A stretch of 64,000 bases of DNA from Streptomyces mutabilis (lineage in GTDB: Bacteria; Actinomycetota; Actinomycetes; Streptomycetales; Streptomycetaceae): positions 682,001-746,000 of the forward strand of contig NZ_BMTT01000001.1 in the NCBI RefSeq assembly GCF_014649815.1. The letters run 5' to 3'. A model generated the notes under the pieces. The model had not been told where the DNA came from. It did not search any database and worked only from the letters and a program-made list of their open reading frames with translations. How positions within the stretch are numbered: the first letter of the stretch is position 1; every line of letters begins with the position of its first letter. This document shows positions 18,357 to 28,809 of this stretch, piece after piece. The position numbers and the translations under genes are program-made.

Positions 18357-19403
18357 ATGCCCAACGCCAGAGCTACCCACCTCACCCGCCGCGGAATCCT
18401 CGCCGCGGGCGGCGCCCTCGGTCTCGGTGCCGCGCTCACGGCCTGCGGTGACGACGACGCGAAAAGCGGTGGCTCGGACGACGGGACGGCCGCCGCCAAG
18501 TCCGGCCCCTGGTCCTTCGAGGACGACCGCGGCAAGACCGTGGAACTGGACAAGGTCCCGGCGAACCTCGTCGCCTTCACCGGCGTCGCCGCCGCCCTGT
18601 GGGACTACGGCGTCCAGGTCAAGGGCGTCTTCGGCCCGACCACCACCAAGGACGGCAAGCCCGACGTCCAGGCCGGCGACCTCGACGTCGACAAGGTCAC
18701 CGTCCTCGGCAACGAGTGGGGCAAGCTCAACGTCGAGAAGTACGCCGCCCTCGCCCCCGAACTGCTCGTCACGACGACGTTCGACACCGCGGGCACCCTG
18801 TGGTCCGTCCCCGAGGAGTCCAAGGACAAGATCGCCAAGCTGGCACCCAGCGTCGCGATCTCCGTCTTCGACCGCCAGCTCACCCAGCCGCTGCAGCGCA
18901 TGTGGGAGCTGGCCGAGTCGCTCGGCGCGGACATGAAGGCCAAGAAGGTCACCGACGCCAAGGCCGCCTTCGAGAAGGCCGCGGCCCGGTTGCGCGCCGC
19001 CGCGAAGGCCAAGCCCGAGATCAGGGTCCTGGCCGGTTCGGCGAGCGCCGAGCTGTTCTACGTCTCCGGAACCAACCTCTCGGTCGACCTGGAGTACTTC
19101 AAGGCCCTCGGCGTGAACTTCGTCGAGCCCTCGGAGGAGGCCAAGAAGGCGACCGGCGGCTGGTTCGAGTCCCTGAGCTGGGAGAACGTCGACAAGTACC
19201 CGGCCGACGTCATCATCATGGACGACCGCGCCTCCACCATCCAGCCCGCGGACATCACCGAGGGCACCTGGAAGCAGCTCCCCGCGGTCAAGGCCGGCCA
19301 GGTCATCGCCCGTTCCCCCGAGCCGATCCTGTCCTACGACAAGTGCACGCCGCTCCTCGACAACCTGGCCGAGGCGATCGAGAACGCCAAGAAGGTCGGC
19401 TGA
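18357..19403 (+). CDS. desE: Ferrioxamine-binding lipoprotein of ABC uptake system
   Basis: A 348-aa siderophore-binding protein of the FecB/FhuD type that captures ferrioxamine outside the membrane. The ATG at 18357 is preferred over an in-frame TTG upstream. It directly gives an export signal with twin arginines (TRRGILAAGG) and a lipobox LTAC with Cys30, so the mature protein is lipid-anchored. Repressed by the iron box just upstream. No permease or ATPase genes are adjacent; they must be encoded elsewhere. Position beside desF and desABCD supports ferrioxamine as ligand. Confidence 0.92.
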   Translation: MPNARATHLTRRGILAAGGALGLGAALTACGDDDAKSGGSDDGTAAAKSGPWSFEDDRGKTVELDKVPANLVAFTGVAAALWDYGVQVKGVFGPTTTKDGKPDVQAGDLDVDKVTVLGNEWGKLNVEKYAALAPELLVTTTFDTAGTLWSVPEESKDKIAKLAPSVAISVFDRQLTQPLQRMWELAESLGADMKAKKVTDAKAAFEKAAARLRAAAKAKPEIRVLAGSASAELFYVSGTNLSVDLEYFKALGVNFVEPSEEAKKATGGWFESLSWENVDKYPADVIIMDDRASTIQPADITEGTWKQLPAVKAGQVIARSPEPILSYDKCTPLLDNLAEAIENAKKVG

Positions 19404-19429
19404 CCTTCCCTTCTCCCCCGGAGCCCTTC

Positions 19430-20290
19430 ATGACGACGGCCGTCGCCGCCCCGTTCCGCTTCTTCTCCCTCCAGGTCGTACGGACGAGGCGGCTCGGTCC
19501 GTCTCTGGCCCGGGTCACGTTCGCGGGCCCCGACCTGTGCGCCTTCCACTCGGACGGGCGGGACCAGTCCCTGTCGCTGTTCCTGCCGCACCCGGGCCAG
19601 TCGGAACCCGCCGTGCCCATCGAGTTGGGCGACGGGTGGTGGCAGGGGTGGCGTGAACTGCCGGACGACGTGCGGGCGGTGATGCGCTCGTACACGCTCC
19701 GGGCGCTGCGCCGGGACGCCGACGGGGACACCGCCGAGATCGACATCGACTTCGTCCTGCACGGCGTCGAACCGGAGTCGGCGGTCCAGGCGGGCCCCGC
19801 CGCCCGCTGGGCCGCCGGCGCCGCCCCCGGTGACCGGGTCGTCCTGCTCGGCCCGGCGGTCGCGGACAACCGGGCGATCCGCTTCCGGCCGCCCGAGGAC
19901 ACCGACCTGGTGGTGATCTGGGGCGACGAGACCGCCGTACCGGCCGCCTGCGCCGTCGTCGAGTCCCTGCCGCCCGGCACCCGCGCCCGGGTCTGGCTGG
20001 AGGTGCCGCGCGCCGACGACGTGCAGGACCTCCGGACGGCGGCGGACGCCGAGGTCACCTGGCTGGTCAAGGACGCGGCCGACGGCCCCGAGACGACCCT
20101 CGCCACCCTCCGCGCGGCCCAACTGACGCCCGCGGAACACCCGTACGTCTGGATCGCCGGCGAATCCGGCCGCGTCAAGCAGCTCCGCCGGCACTTCGTC
20201 GGCGAACGCGGCATCGACCGGCGCCGGGTCACCTTCGTCGGCTACTGGCGCCAGGGCCTGACGGAGGAGCAGCTGCGCGAACAGGGCTGA
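19430..20290 (+). CDS. desF: Siderophore-interacting flavoprotein (ferric siderophore reductase)
   Basis: A 286-aa ViuB-like FAD protein that reduces Fe(III)-siderophore to free iron in the cytoplasm. The FAD motif RSYTLR lies at about residue 87, and the C-terminal NAD(P)H-binding half contains VVIWGDETAVPAACAVVESL and WIAGESGRVKQLRRHF, typical of the family. The ATG at 19430 has GGAG 8 bases upstream and starts 26 bases after desE, so both share the desE iron-box promoter. Confidence 0.9.
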   Translation: MTTAVAAPFRFFSLQVVRTRRLGPSLARVTFAGPDLCAFHSDGRDQSLSLFLPHPGQSEPAVPIELGDGWWQGWRELPDDVRAVMRSYTLRALRRDADGDTAEIDIDFVLHGVEPESAVQAGPAARWAAGAAPGDRVVLLGPAVADNRAIRFRPPEDTDLVVIWGDETAVPAACAVVESLPPGTRARVWLEVPRADDVQDLRTAADAEVTWLVKDAADGPETTLATLRAAQLTPAEHPYVWIAGESGRVKQLRRHFVGERGIDRRRVTFVGYWRQGLTEEQLREQG

Positions 20291-20390
20291 CGCCCCGCGC
20301 CCCCGCAGCGCGCCGACTCACCGTCCGTGACGCCCGGGTGGGACCTGAGTGACGGCAGTCACGTACTGGCACATGTTTGATCGATCATAA

Positions 20391-20409
20391 TTAGGTTAGG
20401 CTTGCCTAA
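20391..20409. promoter_or_regulatory. Iron box upstream of desABCD
   Basis: TTAGGTTAGGCTTGCCTAA differs from the 19-base consensus (TTAGGTTAGGCTCACCTAA) at only two central positions. It lies 63 bases before the desA ATG in a locally AT-rich stretch (TTTGATCGATCATAATT). This is the expected DmdR1 repressor site for desferrioxamine synthesis. Confidence 0.93.
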
Positions 20410-20472
20410 GTCGAAGCCAGGGCTCCGCCCTCTCCCGTCCCTCTCGGACCGTCCCCACCGGAGGACCCCCAC

Positions 20473-21915
20473 ATGCGCTCGCACCTGCTCAACGACACCA
20501 CCGCGGAGCAGTACCGCCGCTCCGTGACCGAAGGAGTCGAGCGGGTGGCCGCCAAACTCGCCACCACCGACCGTCCGTTCACCGGCGTCACGGTCGACGC
20601 CCTCTCCCCTCGCATCGACGAGATCGACCTCGACAAGCCACTGCACGACACGGCCGCGGTCCTCGACGAGCTGGAGGACGTCTACCTCCGTGACGCGATC
20701 TACTTCCACCACCCCCGCTACCTCGCCCACCTCAACTGCCCGGTCGTCATCCCGGCCGTGCTCGGCGAGGCGGTGCTCTCCGCGGTCAACTCCTCCCTGG
20801 ACACCTGGGACCAGTCGGCCGGCGGCACGCTCATCGAGCGGAAACTGATCGACTGGACCACCGCCCGCATCGGCCTCGGCCCGGCCGCCGACGGCGTCTT
20901 CACCTCCGGCGGCACCCAGTCCAACCTCCAGGCGCTGCTGCTGGCCCGCGAGGAGGCGAAGGCCGAGAACTTCGCCGACCTGCGCATCTTCGCCTCCGAG
21001 GTCAGCCACTTCAGCGTGAAGAAGTCGGCGAAACTGCTCGGCCTCGGCCCGGACGCCGTCGTGTCGATCCCCGTCGACCAGGACAAGCGGATGCAGACCG
21101 TCGCTCTCGCCCGCGAACTGGAGCGCTGCGCCGAGGACGGCCTGGTCCCCATGGCCGTCGTCGCCACCGGCGGCACCACCGACTTCGGCTCCATCGACCC
21201 GCTGCCGGAGATCGCCGGGCTGTGCGAGCAGTACGGCGTGTGGATGCACGTGGACGCGGCCTACGGCTGCGGACTGCTCGCCTCCCTCAAGTACCGGGAC
21301 CGCATCGACGGCATCGAGCGGGCCGACTCGGTCACCGTGGACTACCACAAGTCCTTCTTCCAGCCGGTGAGCTCGTCCGCCGTGCTGGTCCGGGACGCGG
21401 CCACCCTGCGCCACGCCACCTACCACGCGGAGTACCTCAACCCGCGCCGCATGGTGCAGGAACGTATACCCAACCAGGTGGACAAGTCCCTCCAGACCAC
21501 CCGCCGCTTCGACGCGCTCAAGCTGTGGATGACACTGCGCGTGATGGGCGCCGACGGCATCGGCGAGCTCTTCGACGAGGTGTGCGACCTGGCCGCCGAG
21601 GGCTGGAAACTGCTCGCCGCCGACCCCCGCTTCGACGTCGTGGTCCAGCCGTCGCTGTCCACGCTGGTCTTCCGTTGCATCCCGGCGGCCGTCACCGACC
21701 CCGCCGAGATCGACCGCGCCAACCTGTACGCCCGCAAGGCCCTGTTCGCCTCCGGCGACGCCGTGGTCGCGGGCACCAAGGTGGCCGGACGCCACTACCT
21801 GAAGTTCACCCTGCTCAACCCCGAGACGACCACGGCCGACATCGCCGCCGTCCTCGACCTGATCGCCGGCCACGCCGAGCAGTACCTGGGAGAGTCCCTT
21901 GACCGCGCTTCCTGA
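20473..21915 (+). CDS. desA: PLP-dependent lysine decarboxylase (cadaverine for desferrioxamine)
   Basis: A 480-aa group II pyridoxal-phosphate decarboxylase converting L-lysine to cadaverine, the first step of desferrioxamine synthesis. Landmarks are [31 protein letters not shown] with the PLP-pyridine Asp, and [12 protein letters not shown] with the Schiff-base Lys293. It heads desABCD, has an iron box upstream, and overlaps desB by 17 bases. Confidence 0.95.
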   Translation: MRSHLLNDTTAEQYRRSVTEGVERVAAKLATTDRPFTGVTVDALSPRIDEIDLDKPLHDTAAVLDELEDVYLRDAIYFHHPRYLAHLNCPVVIPAVLGEAVLSAVNSSLDTWDQSAGGTLIERKLIDWTTARIGLGPAADGVFTSGGTQSNLQALLLAREEAKAENFADLRIFASEVSHFSVKKSAKLLGLGPDAVVSIPVDQDKRMQTVALARELERCAEDGLVPMAVVATGGTTDFGSIDPLPEIAGLCEQYGVWMHVDAAYGCGLLASLKYRDRIDGIERADSVTVDYHKSFFQPVSSSAVLVRDAATLRHATYHAEYLNPRRMVQERIPNQVDKSLQTTRRFDALKLWMTLRVMGADGIGELFDEVCDLAAEGWKLLAADPRFDVVVQPSLSTLVFRCIPAAVTDPAEIDRANLYARKALFASGDAVVAGTKVAGRHYLKFTLLNPETTTADIAAVLDLIAGHAEQYLGESLDRAS

Positions 21916-23179
21916 AGCCAGTGCCCCGTACGACTTCGTGGGGATCGGCCTCGGCCCCTTCAACCTCGGACTGGCCTGCCTGACCGAGCCCATCGCCGAA
22001 CTGAACGGCGTCTTCCTGGAGTCCAAGCCGGACTTCGAGTGGCACGCCGGCATGTTCCTGGACGGCGCCCACCTCCAGACCCCGTTCATGTCGGACCTGG
22101 TCACCCTCGCCGACCCGACGTCCCCGTACTCCTTCCTCAACTACCTGAAGGAGAAGGGCCGGCTGTACTCGTTCTACATCCGCGAGAACTTCTACCCGCT
22201 GCGCGTCGAGTACGACGACTACTGCCGCTGGGCCGCGAACAAACTGAGCAGCGTCCGCTTCTCCACCACGGTCACCGAGGTGACGTACGACGAGACGGAC
22301 GAGCTGTACGTCGTCACCACCACCTCCGGCGACACCTACCGCGCCCGCCGCCTGGTCCTCGGCACCGGCACCCCGCCGCACATCCCCGACGCCTGCCGTG
22401 GCCTGGCCGGCGACTTCATCCACAACTCCCGCTACGTGCAGCACCGGGCGGAGCTGGTGAAGAAGAAGTCGATCACACTGATCGGCAGCGGCCAGTCCGC
22501 CGCCGAGATCTACCACGACCTGCTCGGCGAGATCGACGTCCACGGTTACCGGCTGAACTGGGTGACCCGTTCCCCCCGCTTCTTCCCCCTCGAATACACC
22601 AAGCTCACGCTGGAGATGACCTCTCCCGAGTACGTGGACTACTACCGCGCGCTCCCCGAGGACACCCGCTACCGCCTCACGTCCGAACAGAAGGGCCTGT
22701 TCAAGGGCATCGACGGCGATCTGATCAACGAGATCTTCGACCTGCTCTACCAGAAGAAGCTCGGCGGCCCGGTCCCCACCCGCCTGCTCACCAACTCGGC
22801 ACTGACCGACGCCCGGTACGCGGACGGCACGTACACGCTCGGCTTCCGCCAGGAGGAGCAGGGCACGGACTTCGAGATCGAGACCGAGGGCCTGATCCTG
22901 GCCACCGGCTACCGGTACGCCGAGCCGGAGTTCCTCAAGCCCGTCCGCGACCGGCTGCGCTACGACTCCCGGGGCAACTTCGACGTGGCCCGCAACTACG
23001 CCGTCGACGTCACGGGCGGCGGTGTGTTCCTGCAGAACGCGGGTGTCCACACGCACAGCATCACCAGCCCCGATCTGGGCATGGGTGCCTATCGCAACAG
23101 CTACATCATCCGAGAGCTGCTCGGCACCGAGTACTACCCGGTCGAGAAGACGATCGCGTTCCAGGAGTTCAGCGCATGA
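21899..23179 (+). CDS. desB: Cadaverine N-monooxygenase
   Basis: A 426-aa FAD/NADPH N-hydroxylating monooxygenase (IucD/SidA type) making N-hydroxycadaverine. The FAD motif [14 protein letters not shown] is near the N-terminus, [14 protein letters not shown] forms the NADPH site, and [15 protein letters not shown] is the ATG-like motif near the C-terminus. The start appears to be TTG at 21899 with GGGAG upstream, overlapping the end of desA by 17 bases. The stop overlaps the desC ATG. Confidence 0.93.
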   Translation: MTALPEASAPYDFVGIGLGPFNLGLACLTEPIAELNGVFLESKPDFEWHAGMFLDGAHLQTPFMSDLVTLADPTSPYSFLNYLKEKGRLYSFYIRENFYPLRVEYDDYCRWAANKLSSVRFSTTVTEVTYDETDELYVVTTTSGDTYRARRLVLGTGTPPHIPDACRGLAGDFIHNSRYVQHRAELVKKKSITLIGSGQSAAEIYHDLLGEIDVHGYRLNWVTRSPRFFPLEYTKLTLEMTSPEYVDYYRALPEDTRYRLTSEQKGLFKGIDGDLINEIFDLLYQKKLGGPVPTRLLTNSALTDARYADGTYTLGFRQEEQGTDFEIETEGLILATGYRYAEPEFLKPVRDRLRYDSRGNFDVARNYAVDVTGGGVFLQNAGVHTHSITSPDLGMGAYRNSYIIRELLGTEYYPVEKTIAFQEFSA

Positions 23180-23730
23180 CCACCCCCACCACGGCCGCCG
23201 ACATCGGCGCGCTCACCCTCCGTCCCGTCGACCCGCTGAAGGACGCCGTACTGCTGCACAGCTGGGTCACGCACCCGAAGTCGGCGTTCTGGATGATGCA
23301 GGACGCGAAACTGGTGGACGTCGAGCGGGCCTACATGGAGATAGCCGCCGACGAGCACCACCACGCCTACGTCGGCCTGCACGACGGCGTCCCCGCCTTC
23401 CTGATGGAGAAGTACGACCCCGCCCACCGCGAGCTGGTCGGCCTGTACGAACCCGAGCCGGGCGATGTCGGCATGCACTTCCTGGTCGCCCCCACCGACC
23501 GGCCCCTGCACGGCTTCACCCGCGCCGTGATCACCGCCGTGATGACCGAGCTGTTCGCCGACCCGGCGACCGCCCGCGTCGTCGTCGAGCCGGACGTCGA
23601 CAACAAGGCCGTCCACGCCCTGAACGCAGCCGTCGGATTCGTGCCCGCGCGCGAGATCCAGAAGCCGGAGAAGAAGGCGTTGCTGAGTTTCTGCAGCCGC
23701 GAGCAGTTCGAGAAGGCGGTGTCCGCATGA
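23176..23730 (+). CDS. desC: GNAT acyltransferase of desferrioxamine synthesis
   Basis: A 184-aa GCN5-type N-acyltransferase (IucB/RhbD branch) that acylates N-hydroxycadaverine with succinyl- or acetyl-CoA to form the hydroxamate units. The acyl-CoA-binding fold shows in [20 protein letters not shown] and [21 protein letters not shown]. The ATG at 23176 overlaps the desB stop (ATGA), and its own stop overlaps desD the same way. Confidence 0.93.
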   Translation: MTTPTTAADIGALTLRPVDPLKDAVLLHSWVTHPKSAFWMMQDAKLVDVERAYMEIAADEHHHAYVGLHDGVPAFLMEKYDPAHRELVGLYEPEPGDVGMHFLVAPTDRPLHGFTRAVITAVMTELFADPATARVVVEPDVDNKAVHALNAAVGFVPAREIQKPEKKALLSFCSREQFEKAVSA

Positions 23731-25499
23731 GCCTCGCCGACGCCGTCGCCCACCTGACCCCCGAGCACTGGGAGCAGGCCAACCGCCTCCTGATCCGCAA
23801 GGCACTGGCCGAGTTCACCCACGAGCGGCTGATCACGCCGGAACAGTGGGCGGGTGAGGCATACGTCGTCCGCTCCGACGACGGCAAGACCGAGTACCGC
23901 TTCACCGCCACCGTCCGCGCTCTGGACCACTGGCAGGTCGACGCCGCCTCGATCACCCGCCACCGCGACGGCACCGAGCTGCCGCTCGCCGCGCTGGACT
24001 TCTTCATCGAGCTGAAGGAGTCCCTCGGCCTGAGCGACGAGATCCTGCCCGTCTACCTGGAGGAGATCTCCTCCACCCTCTCCGGCACCTGCTACAAGCT
24101 CACCAAGCCGAAGCTCACCTCCGCCGAGCTGGCGAAGAGCGACTTCCAGGCCGTCGAGACCGGTATGACCGAGGGCCACCCCTGCTTCGTCGCCAACAAC
24201 GGGCGCCTCGGCTTCGGCATCCACGAGTACCTGTCGTACGCCCCGGAGACCGCGAGCCCCGTCCGGCTGGTGTGGCTGGCCGCGCACCGCTCGCGGGCGG
24301 CGTTCACGGCCGGCGTCGGGATCGAGTACGAGTCCTTCGTGCGCGACGAGCTGGGCGAGGCGACCGTCGACCGGTTCCACGGCGTCCTGCGCGACCGTGG
24401 CCTGGACCCGGCCGACTACCTCTTCATCCCGGTCCACCCCTGGCAGTGGTGGAACAAGCTCACCGTCACCTTCGCCGCCGAGGTCGCCCGCGGGCACCTG
24501 GTCTGCCTCGGCGAGGGCGACGACGAGTACCTGGCCCAGCAGTCCATCCGCACCTTCTTCAACACCTCGCACCCCGAGAAGCACTACGTGAAGACGGCCC
24601 TGTCCGTCCTCAACATGGGTTTCATGCGCGGCCTGTCGGCGGCGTACATGGAGGCGACCCCGGCCATCAACGACTGGCTCGCCCAGCTCATCGAGTCCGA
24701 CCCGGTGCTGAAGTCGACGGGCCTGACGATCATCCGGGAGCGGGCGGCCGTCGGCTACCGGCACCTGGAGTACGAGCAGGCCACCGACCGCTACTCGCCG
24801 TACCGCAAGATGCTGGCGGCGCTGTGGCGGGAGAGCCCCGTCCCGTCCCTCCAGGACGGCGAGACCCTCGCCACCATGGCTTCCCTGGTCCACGTCGACC
24901 ACGAGGGCGCCTCCTTCGCGGGCGCGCTGATCGAGCGGTCGGGGCTCGCGCCCACCGAGTGGCTGCGGCACTACCTGCGGGCGTACTTCGTCCCGCTGCT
25001 GCACAGCTTCTACGCCTACGACCTGGTCTACATGCCGCACGGCGAGAACGTGATCCTGGTCCTGAAGGACGGGGTCGTACAGCGCGCGGTCTACAAGGAC
25101 ATCGCCGAGGAGATCGCGGTGATGGACCCGGACGCGGTGCTGCCGCCGGAGGTCTCGCGGATCGCCGTGGAGGTCCCGGAGGACAAGAAGCTCCTGTCGA
25201 TCTTCACGGACGTCTTCGACTGCTTCTTCCGCTTCCTCGCCGCCAACCTCGCGCAGGAGGGCGTCGTCGAGGAGGACGACTTCTGGCGCACCGTCGCGGA
25301 GGTCACCCGCGCGTACCAGGAGTCGGTGCCGGAGCTGGCCGACAAGTTCGACCGGTACGACATGTTCGCGCCCGAGTTCGCGCTGTCCTGCCTCAACCGG
25401 CTCCAGCTGCGCAACAACAAGCAGATGGTGGACCTCGCCGACCCGTCCGGCGCGCTCCAGCTCATCGGCAACCTGAAGAACCCCATCGCGGGCCGGTAG
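23727..25499 (+). CDS. desD: NRPS-independent siderophore synthetase
   Basis: A 590-aa IucA/IucC-type NIS synthetase that uses ATP to condense and cyclise N-hydroxy-N-succinylcadaverine units into desferrioxamine (E/B). Family motifs include EGHPCFVANNGRLGFG, FIPVHPWQWWNKLTV, KTALSVLNMGFMRGLS and MPHGENVILVLKDG. The start overlaps the desC stop by 4 bases. A hairpin 22 bases after the stop ends the operon. Confidence 0.95.
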   Translation: MSLADAVAHLTPEHWEQANRLLIRKALAEFTHERLITPEQWAGEAYVVRSDDGKTEYRFTATVRALDHWQVDAASITRHRDGTELPLAALDFFIELKESLGLSDEILPVYLEEISSTLSGTCYKLTKPKLTSAELAKSDFQAVETGMTEGHPCFVANNGRLGFGIHEYLSYAPETASPVRLVWLAAHRSRAAFTAGVGIEYESFVRDELGEATVDRFHGVLRDRGLDPADYLFIPVHPWQWWNKLTVTFAAEVARGHLVCLGEGDDEYLAQQSIRTFFNTSHPEKHYVKTALSVLNMGFMRGLSAAYMEATPAINDWLAQLIESDPVLKSTGLTIIRERAAVGYRHLEYEQATDRYSPYRKMLAALWRESPVPSLQDGETLATMASLVHVDHEGASFAGALIERSGLAPTEWLRHYLRAYFVPLLHSFYAYDLVYMPHGENVILVLKDGVVQRAVYKDIAEEIAVMDPDAVLPPEVSRIAVEVPEDKKLLSIFTDVFDCFFRFLAANLAQEGVVEEDDFWRTVAEVTRAYQESVPELADKFDRYDMFAPEFALSCLNRLQLRNNKQMVDLADPSGALQLIGNLKNPIAGR

Positions 25500-25520
25500 G
25501 CGAAGGCCCCCGCAAGCGGG

Positions 25521-25554
25521 CGGGCACCTCGGAGACGGTCCTCCGGGGTGCCCG
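25521..25554 (+). terminator. Terminator of desABCD
   Basis: CGGGCACC pairs with GGTGCCCG and GGAG with CTCC around one 2-base internal mismatch. The loop is 6 nt. No T-tract is present. It lies between desD and the next gene. Confidence 0.75.
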
Positions 25555-25580
25555 CCGGGCGTCGGTGAAACAATTCCCGC

Positions 25581-26462
25581 ATGGCGGAAATCATCCAGAA
25601 AGACGGAACGTGGGTCTTCGACGGCGACACCCTGCGGCTGACTCCCGGTCGGGACAAGAACGTCAGCCTGCTCCGCAGGGAACTGGGTGAACTGCTCGTC
25701 CCCCTGCCGGCGTTGGCGGGCATATCGTTCGAGCAGGGCAAGAAGTCGGGGCGGCTGCGGCTGCGGCTGCGGGACGGCGCCGACCCCCTGCTGCACGCGA
25801 CCGGCGGCCGGCTGACCGAGCCGCACGATCCGTACCAGCTGACGGTGGAGCCCGACCGGTACGGCGTCGCCGAGTACTTCGTGGACGAGGTGCGCAACGC
25901 CCTGCTCCTCGACCAGATCCCCTCCGGCCCGGTCGACTCCTACCTGCTGCCGGGCCCCTCCGTGCCGCTGTCGGTCTCCGCCGGGGACGGCGTCGCGAGC
26001 TTCGACGGCGAGCGGGTGCGGCTGGAGTGGAAGTGGCAGGCGGAGGACGCCAAGTCGGCCGCCGGCCCGCGCACCCTGCCCTTGGCCGACATCGTCGCGG
26101 TGGAGTGGCAGCCGACGGTCGGCCTGGAGAACGGCCACCTCCGCTTCACCGTGCGGGCGGCACCGAGCAAGGTGCCCCCCAAGTACGACCCGAACGCGGT
26201 GGAGCTGTGGGGTTTCAAGCGGGACCCGCTGATGGCCCTGGTCGCGGCGGCCGTGCAGGCCCGGCTCCCGCACCCGTCCGCCCCGGCCGCCGTGGAGGAC
26301 GCCCGGCCGGCCGAGCAGGCACCCGCACCGCCGCCCGCCACCGAGGACGACCACGACGCGCTGCTGCGGCGGCTGCGCGAGCTGGGCGAACTGCACCGGT
26401 CGGGGGTGCTGACCGACGAGGAGTTCACCCTGGCGAAGCAGGCAGTGCTGAAGCGGATGTAG
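25581..26462 (+). CDS. DUF4429 domain protein with C-terminal SHOCT motif
   Basis: A 293-aa soluble protein with a duplicated beta-rich DUF4429-like module. One copy is at about 1-115 (KDGTWVFDGDTLRLTPG; VEYF-type end AEYFVDEVRNALL) and a second at about 125-235 (GDGVASFDGERVRLEW; GFKRDPLMALVAAAV). After a Pro/Ala linker comes a SHOCT motif (LLRRLRELGELHRSGVLTDE, then EFTLAKQAVLKRM). SHOCT segments usually mediate oligomerisation. Its function is unknown. The Shine-Dalgarno is weak. Confidence 0.75.
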   Translation: MAEIIQKDGTWVFDGDTLRLTPGRDKNVSLLRRELGELLVPLPALAGISFEQGKKSGRLRLRLRDGADPLLHATGGRLTEPHDPYQLTVEPDRYGVAEYFVDEVRNALLLDQIPSGPVDSYLLPGPSVPLSVSAGDGVASFDGERVRLEWKWQAEDAKSAAGPRTLPLADIVAVEWQPTVGLENGHLRFTVRAAPSKVPPKYDPNAVELWGFKRDPLMALVAAAVQARLPHPSAPAAVEDARPAEQAPAPPPATEDDHDALLRRLRELGELHRSGVLTDEEFTLAKQAVLKRM

Positions 26463-26539
26463 ACCCGCACCTCCGGCCGCTTGCCCGAAATCGGGCAGGA
26501 TTCTTGCACAAGTGCGTCCCGTACTCCAGGATCTACGGG

Positions 26540-26797
26540 GTGCACGACGAACTCGTTGATCATCTGACGCGGTCCACCCCCCTCAACCGGGGCGAGGCGC
26601 TGCGCGTGATCCAGGACGTGCTCGCCTACTTCGACGAGACGACCGAGGAATTCGTCCGTCGCCGCCACCGCGAGCTCCAGGCCCAGGGCCTGGTGAACGC
26701 GACGATCTTCGAGCGGATCGAGGCGGAACTGAAGTACCGCGCGGTGGCTCCACCGGAGCTGTCGCTCCGTCAGCTGCGCCGCATCGTCTACGGCTGA
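26540..26797 (+). CDS. Small conserved hypothetical protein upstream of glmS
   Basis: About 85 residues, mostly helical and charged, starting VHDELVDHLTRSTPLNRGEA and ending LSLRQLRRIVYG. Protein-like composition and codon use support it as real. The GTG at 26540 is the likeliest start but the Shine-Dalgarno is poor; the frame is open further upstream (FLHKCVPYSRIYG), so the N-terminus is uncertain. I cannot assign a function. It lies 54 bases before glmS on the same strand. Confidence 0.6.
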   Translation: MHDELVDHLTRSTPLNRGEALRVIQDVLAYFDETTEEFVRRRHRELQAQGLVNATIFERIEAELKYRAVAPPELSLRQLRRIVYG

Positions 26798-26851
26798 GAA
26801 GCCGTCGTCCACGGCTGGGAAGCCGAAGAGAGACACGAGGTCTACGTATAC

Positions 26852-28669
26852 ATGTGCGGAATCGTCGGATACATCGGCAAGCGTGACGTCGCGCCCCTGC
26901 TCCTGGAAGGTCTCCAGCGCCTGGAGTACCGCGGTTACGACTCGGCGGGCATCGTCGTCACGTCTCCGAAGGCGGCCGGCCTGAAGATGGTCAAGGCCAA
27001 GGGCCGGGTCCGTGACCTGGAGGCCAAGGTCCCGGCGCGCTTCAAGGGCACCACCGGCATCGCCCACACCCGCTGGGCCACCCACGGCGCCCCCTCCGAC
27101 GAGAACGCCCACCCGCACATGTCGGCCGACAACAGGGTCGCCGTCGTCCACAACGGCATCATCGACAACGCCGCCGACCTGCGCCGCAAGCTGGAGGCGG
27201 ACGGTGTCGAGTTCCTCTCCGAGACGGACACCGAGGTCCTCGTCCACCTCATCGCCCGCTCCGAGGCGGCGAAGCTGGAGGACAGGGTCCGCGAGACGCT
27301 GCGGGTGATCGAGGGCACGTACGGCATCGCCGTGATGCACGCCGACTTCCCCGAGCGCATCGTCGTCGCCCGCAACGGCTCGCCGGTCGTCCTCGGCATC
27401 GGCGAGAAGGAGATGTTCGTCGCCTCGGACATCGCCGCGCTGGTCACCCACACCCGGCAGATAGTCACCCTCGACGACGGCGAGATGGCCACCCTCAAGG
27501 CCGACGACTTCCGCACCTACACCACCGAGGGCACCCGAACCACCTCCGAGCCCACCACCGTGGAGTGGGAGGCCGCCTCCTACGACATGGGCGGCCACGA
27601 CACGTACATGCACAAGGAGATCCACGAGCAGGCCGAGGCCGTGGACCGCGTGCTGCGCGGCCGGATCGACGACCGCTTCTCCACCGTGCACCTCGGCGGC
27701 CTCAACCTGGACGCCCGCGACGCGCGCGCCGTGCGCCGCGTCAAGATCCTCGGCTGCGGCACCTCGTACCACGCGGGTCAGATCGGCGCCCAGATGATCG
27801 AGGAGCTGGCCCGCATCCCCGCCGACGCCGAGCCCGCCTCCGAGTTCCGCTACCGCAACGCGGTCGTCGACCCCGACACCCTGTACATCGCCGTCTCCCA
27901 GTCCGGTGAGACTTACGACGTGCTGGCCGCCGTCCAGGAGCTCAAGCGCAAGGGCGCCCGCGTCCTCGGCATCGTCAACGTCGTCGGCTCGGCGATCGCC
28001 CGCGAGGCCGACGGCGGCATGTACGTGCACGCCGGGCCCGAGGTCTGCGTCGTCTCCACCAAGTGCTTCACCAACACCTGCGTCGCCTTCGCACTGCTCG
28101 CCCTGCACCTGGGCCGCACCCGTGACCTCTCCGTGCGCGACGGCAAGCGGATCATCGAAGGCCTGCGCAAGCTGCCCGCGCAGATCGAGGAGATGCTGAA
28201 GCAGGAGGAGGACGTGAAGAAGCTGGCCGCGCAGTACGCCGACGCCCGCTCGATGCTCTTCATCGGCCGGGTCCGTGGCTACCCGGTCGCCCGCGAGGCC
28301 TCCCTCAAGCTCAAGGAGGTCTCCTACATCCACGCCGAGGCCTACCCGGCCTCCGAGCTGAAGCACGGCCCGCTCGCCCTGATCGAGCCCGCCCTGCCGA
28401 CGGTCGCGATCGTGCCGGACGACGACCTCCTGGAGAAGAACCGCGCGGCGATGGAGGAGATCAAGGCCCGCAGCGGCCAGATCCTCGCCGTGGCCCACCA
28501 GGAGCAGGAGAAGGCCGACCACACGATCGTCGTCCCGAAGAACGAGGACGAACTCGACCCGATCCTCATGGGCATCCCCCTCCAGCTCCTCGCCTACCAC
28601 ACGGCCCTGGCCCTCGGCCGGGACATCGACAAGCCCCGCAACCTCGCCAAGTCGGTGACGGTGGAGTAA
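26852..28669 (+). CDS. glmS: Glutamine-fructose-6-phosphate aminotransferase (isomerizing)
   Basis: A 605-aa enzyme making glucosamine-6-phosphate for cell-wall and amino-sugar synthesis. The N-terminal glutaminase domain begins MCGIVGYIG with nucleophile Cys2 and has HTRWATHGAPSDENAHPH. Two SIS sugar-isomerase domains follow (GCGTSYHAG; SQSGETYDVL; GRVRGYPVAREASLKLKEVS), and it ends with DKPRNLAKSVTVE. A strong hairpin follows the stop. From memory S. coelicolor has two such genes, this one corresponding to glmS2. Confidence 0.95.
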   Translation: MCGIVGYIGKRDVAPLLLEGLQRLEYRGYDSAGIVVTSPKAAGLKMVKAKGRVRDLEAKVPARFKGTTGIAHTRWATHGAPSDENAHPHMSADNRVAVVHNGIIDNAADLRRKLEADGVEFLSETDTEVLVHLIARSEAAKLEDRVRETLRVIEGTYGIAVMHADFPERIVVARNGSPVVLGIGEKEMFVASDIAALVTHTRQIVTLDDGEMATLKADDFRTYTTEGTRTTSEPTTVEWEAASYDMGGHDTYMHKEIHEQAEAVDRVLRGRIDDRFSTVHLGGLNLDARDARAVRRVKILGCGTSYHAGQIGAQMIEELARIPADAEPASEFRYRNAVVDPDTLYIAVSQSGETYDVLAAVQELKRKGARVLGIVNVVGSAIAREADGGMYVHAGPEVCVVSTKCFTNTCVAFALLALHLGRTRDLSVRDGKRIIEGLRKLPAQIEEMLKQEEDVKKLAAQYADARSMLFIGRVRGYPVAREASLKLKEVSYIHAEAYPASELKHGPLALIEPALPTVAIVPDDDLLEKNRAAMEEIKARSGQILAVAHQEQEKADHTIVVPKNEDELDPILMGIPLQLLAYHTALALGRDIDKPRNLAKSVTVE

Positions 28670-28698
28670 GCACCAGCACGGACCGAGTCGACCGGACG

Positions 28699-28733
28699 GG
28701 CCCCCCGCGTATGCCACCGGCACGCGGGGGGCC
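28699..28733 (+). terminator. Terminator after glmS
   Basis: A perfect 12-bp stem GGCCCCCCGCGT/ACGCGGGGGGCC with an 11-nt loop, weakly extended on both sides. It lies between glmS and the convergent universal stress gene and may serve both. Confidence 0.75.
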
Positions 28734-28809
28734 GTTCCGTCGCCGGGGGCCGCCCGGCCCCCGGGCCCTGCGTCATGTGCGGTGGTGCGGTGACCCCTGT
28801 ATGCCCTTG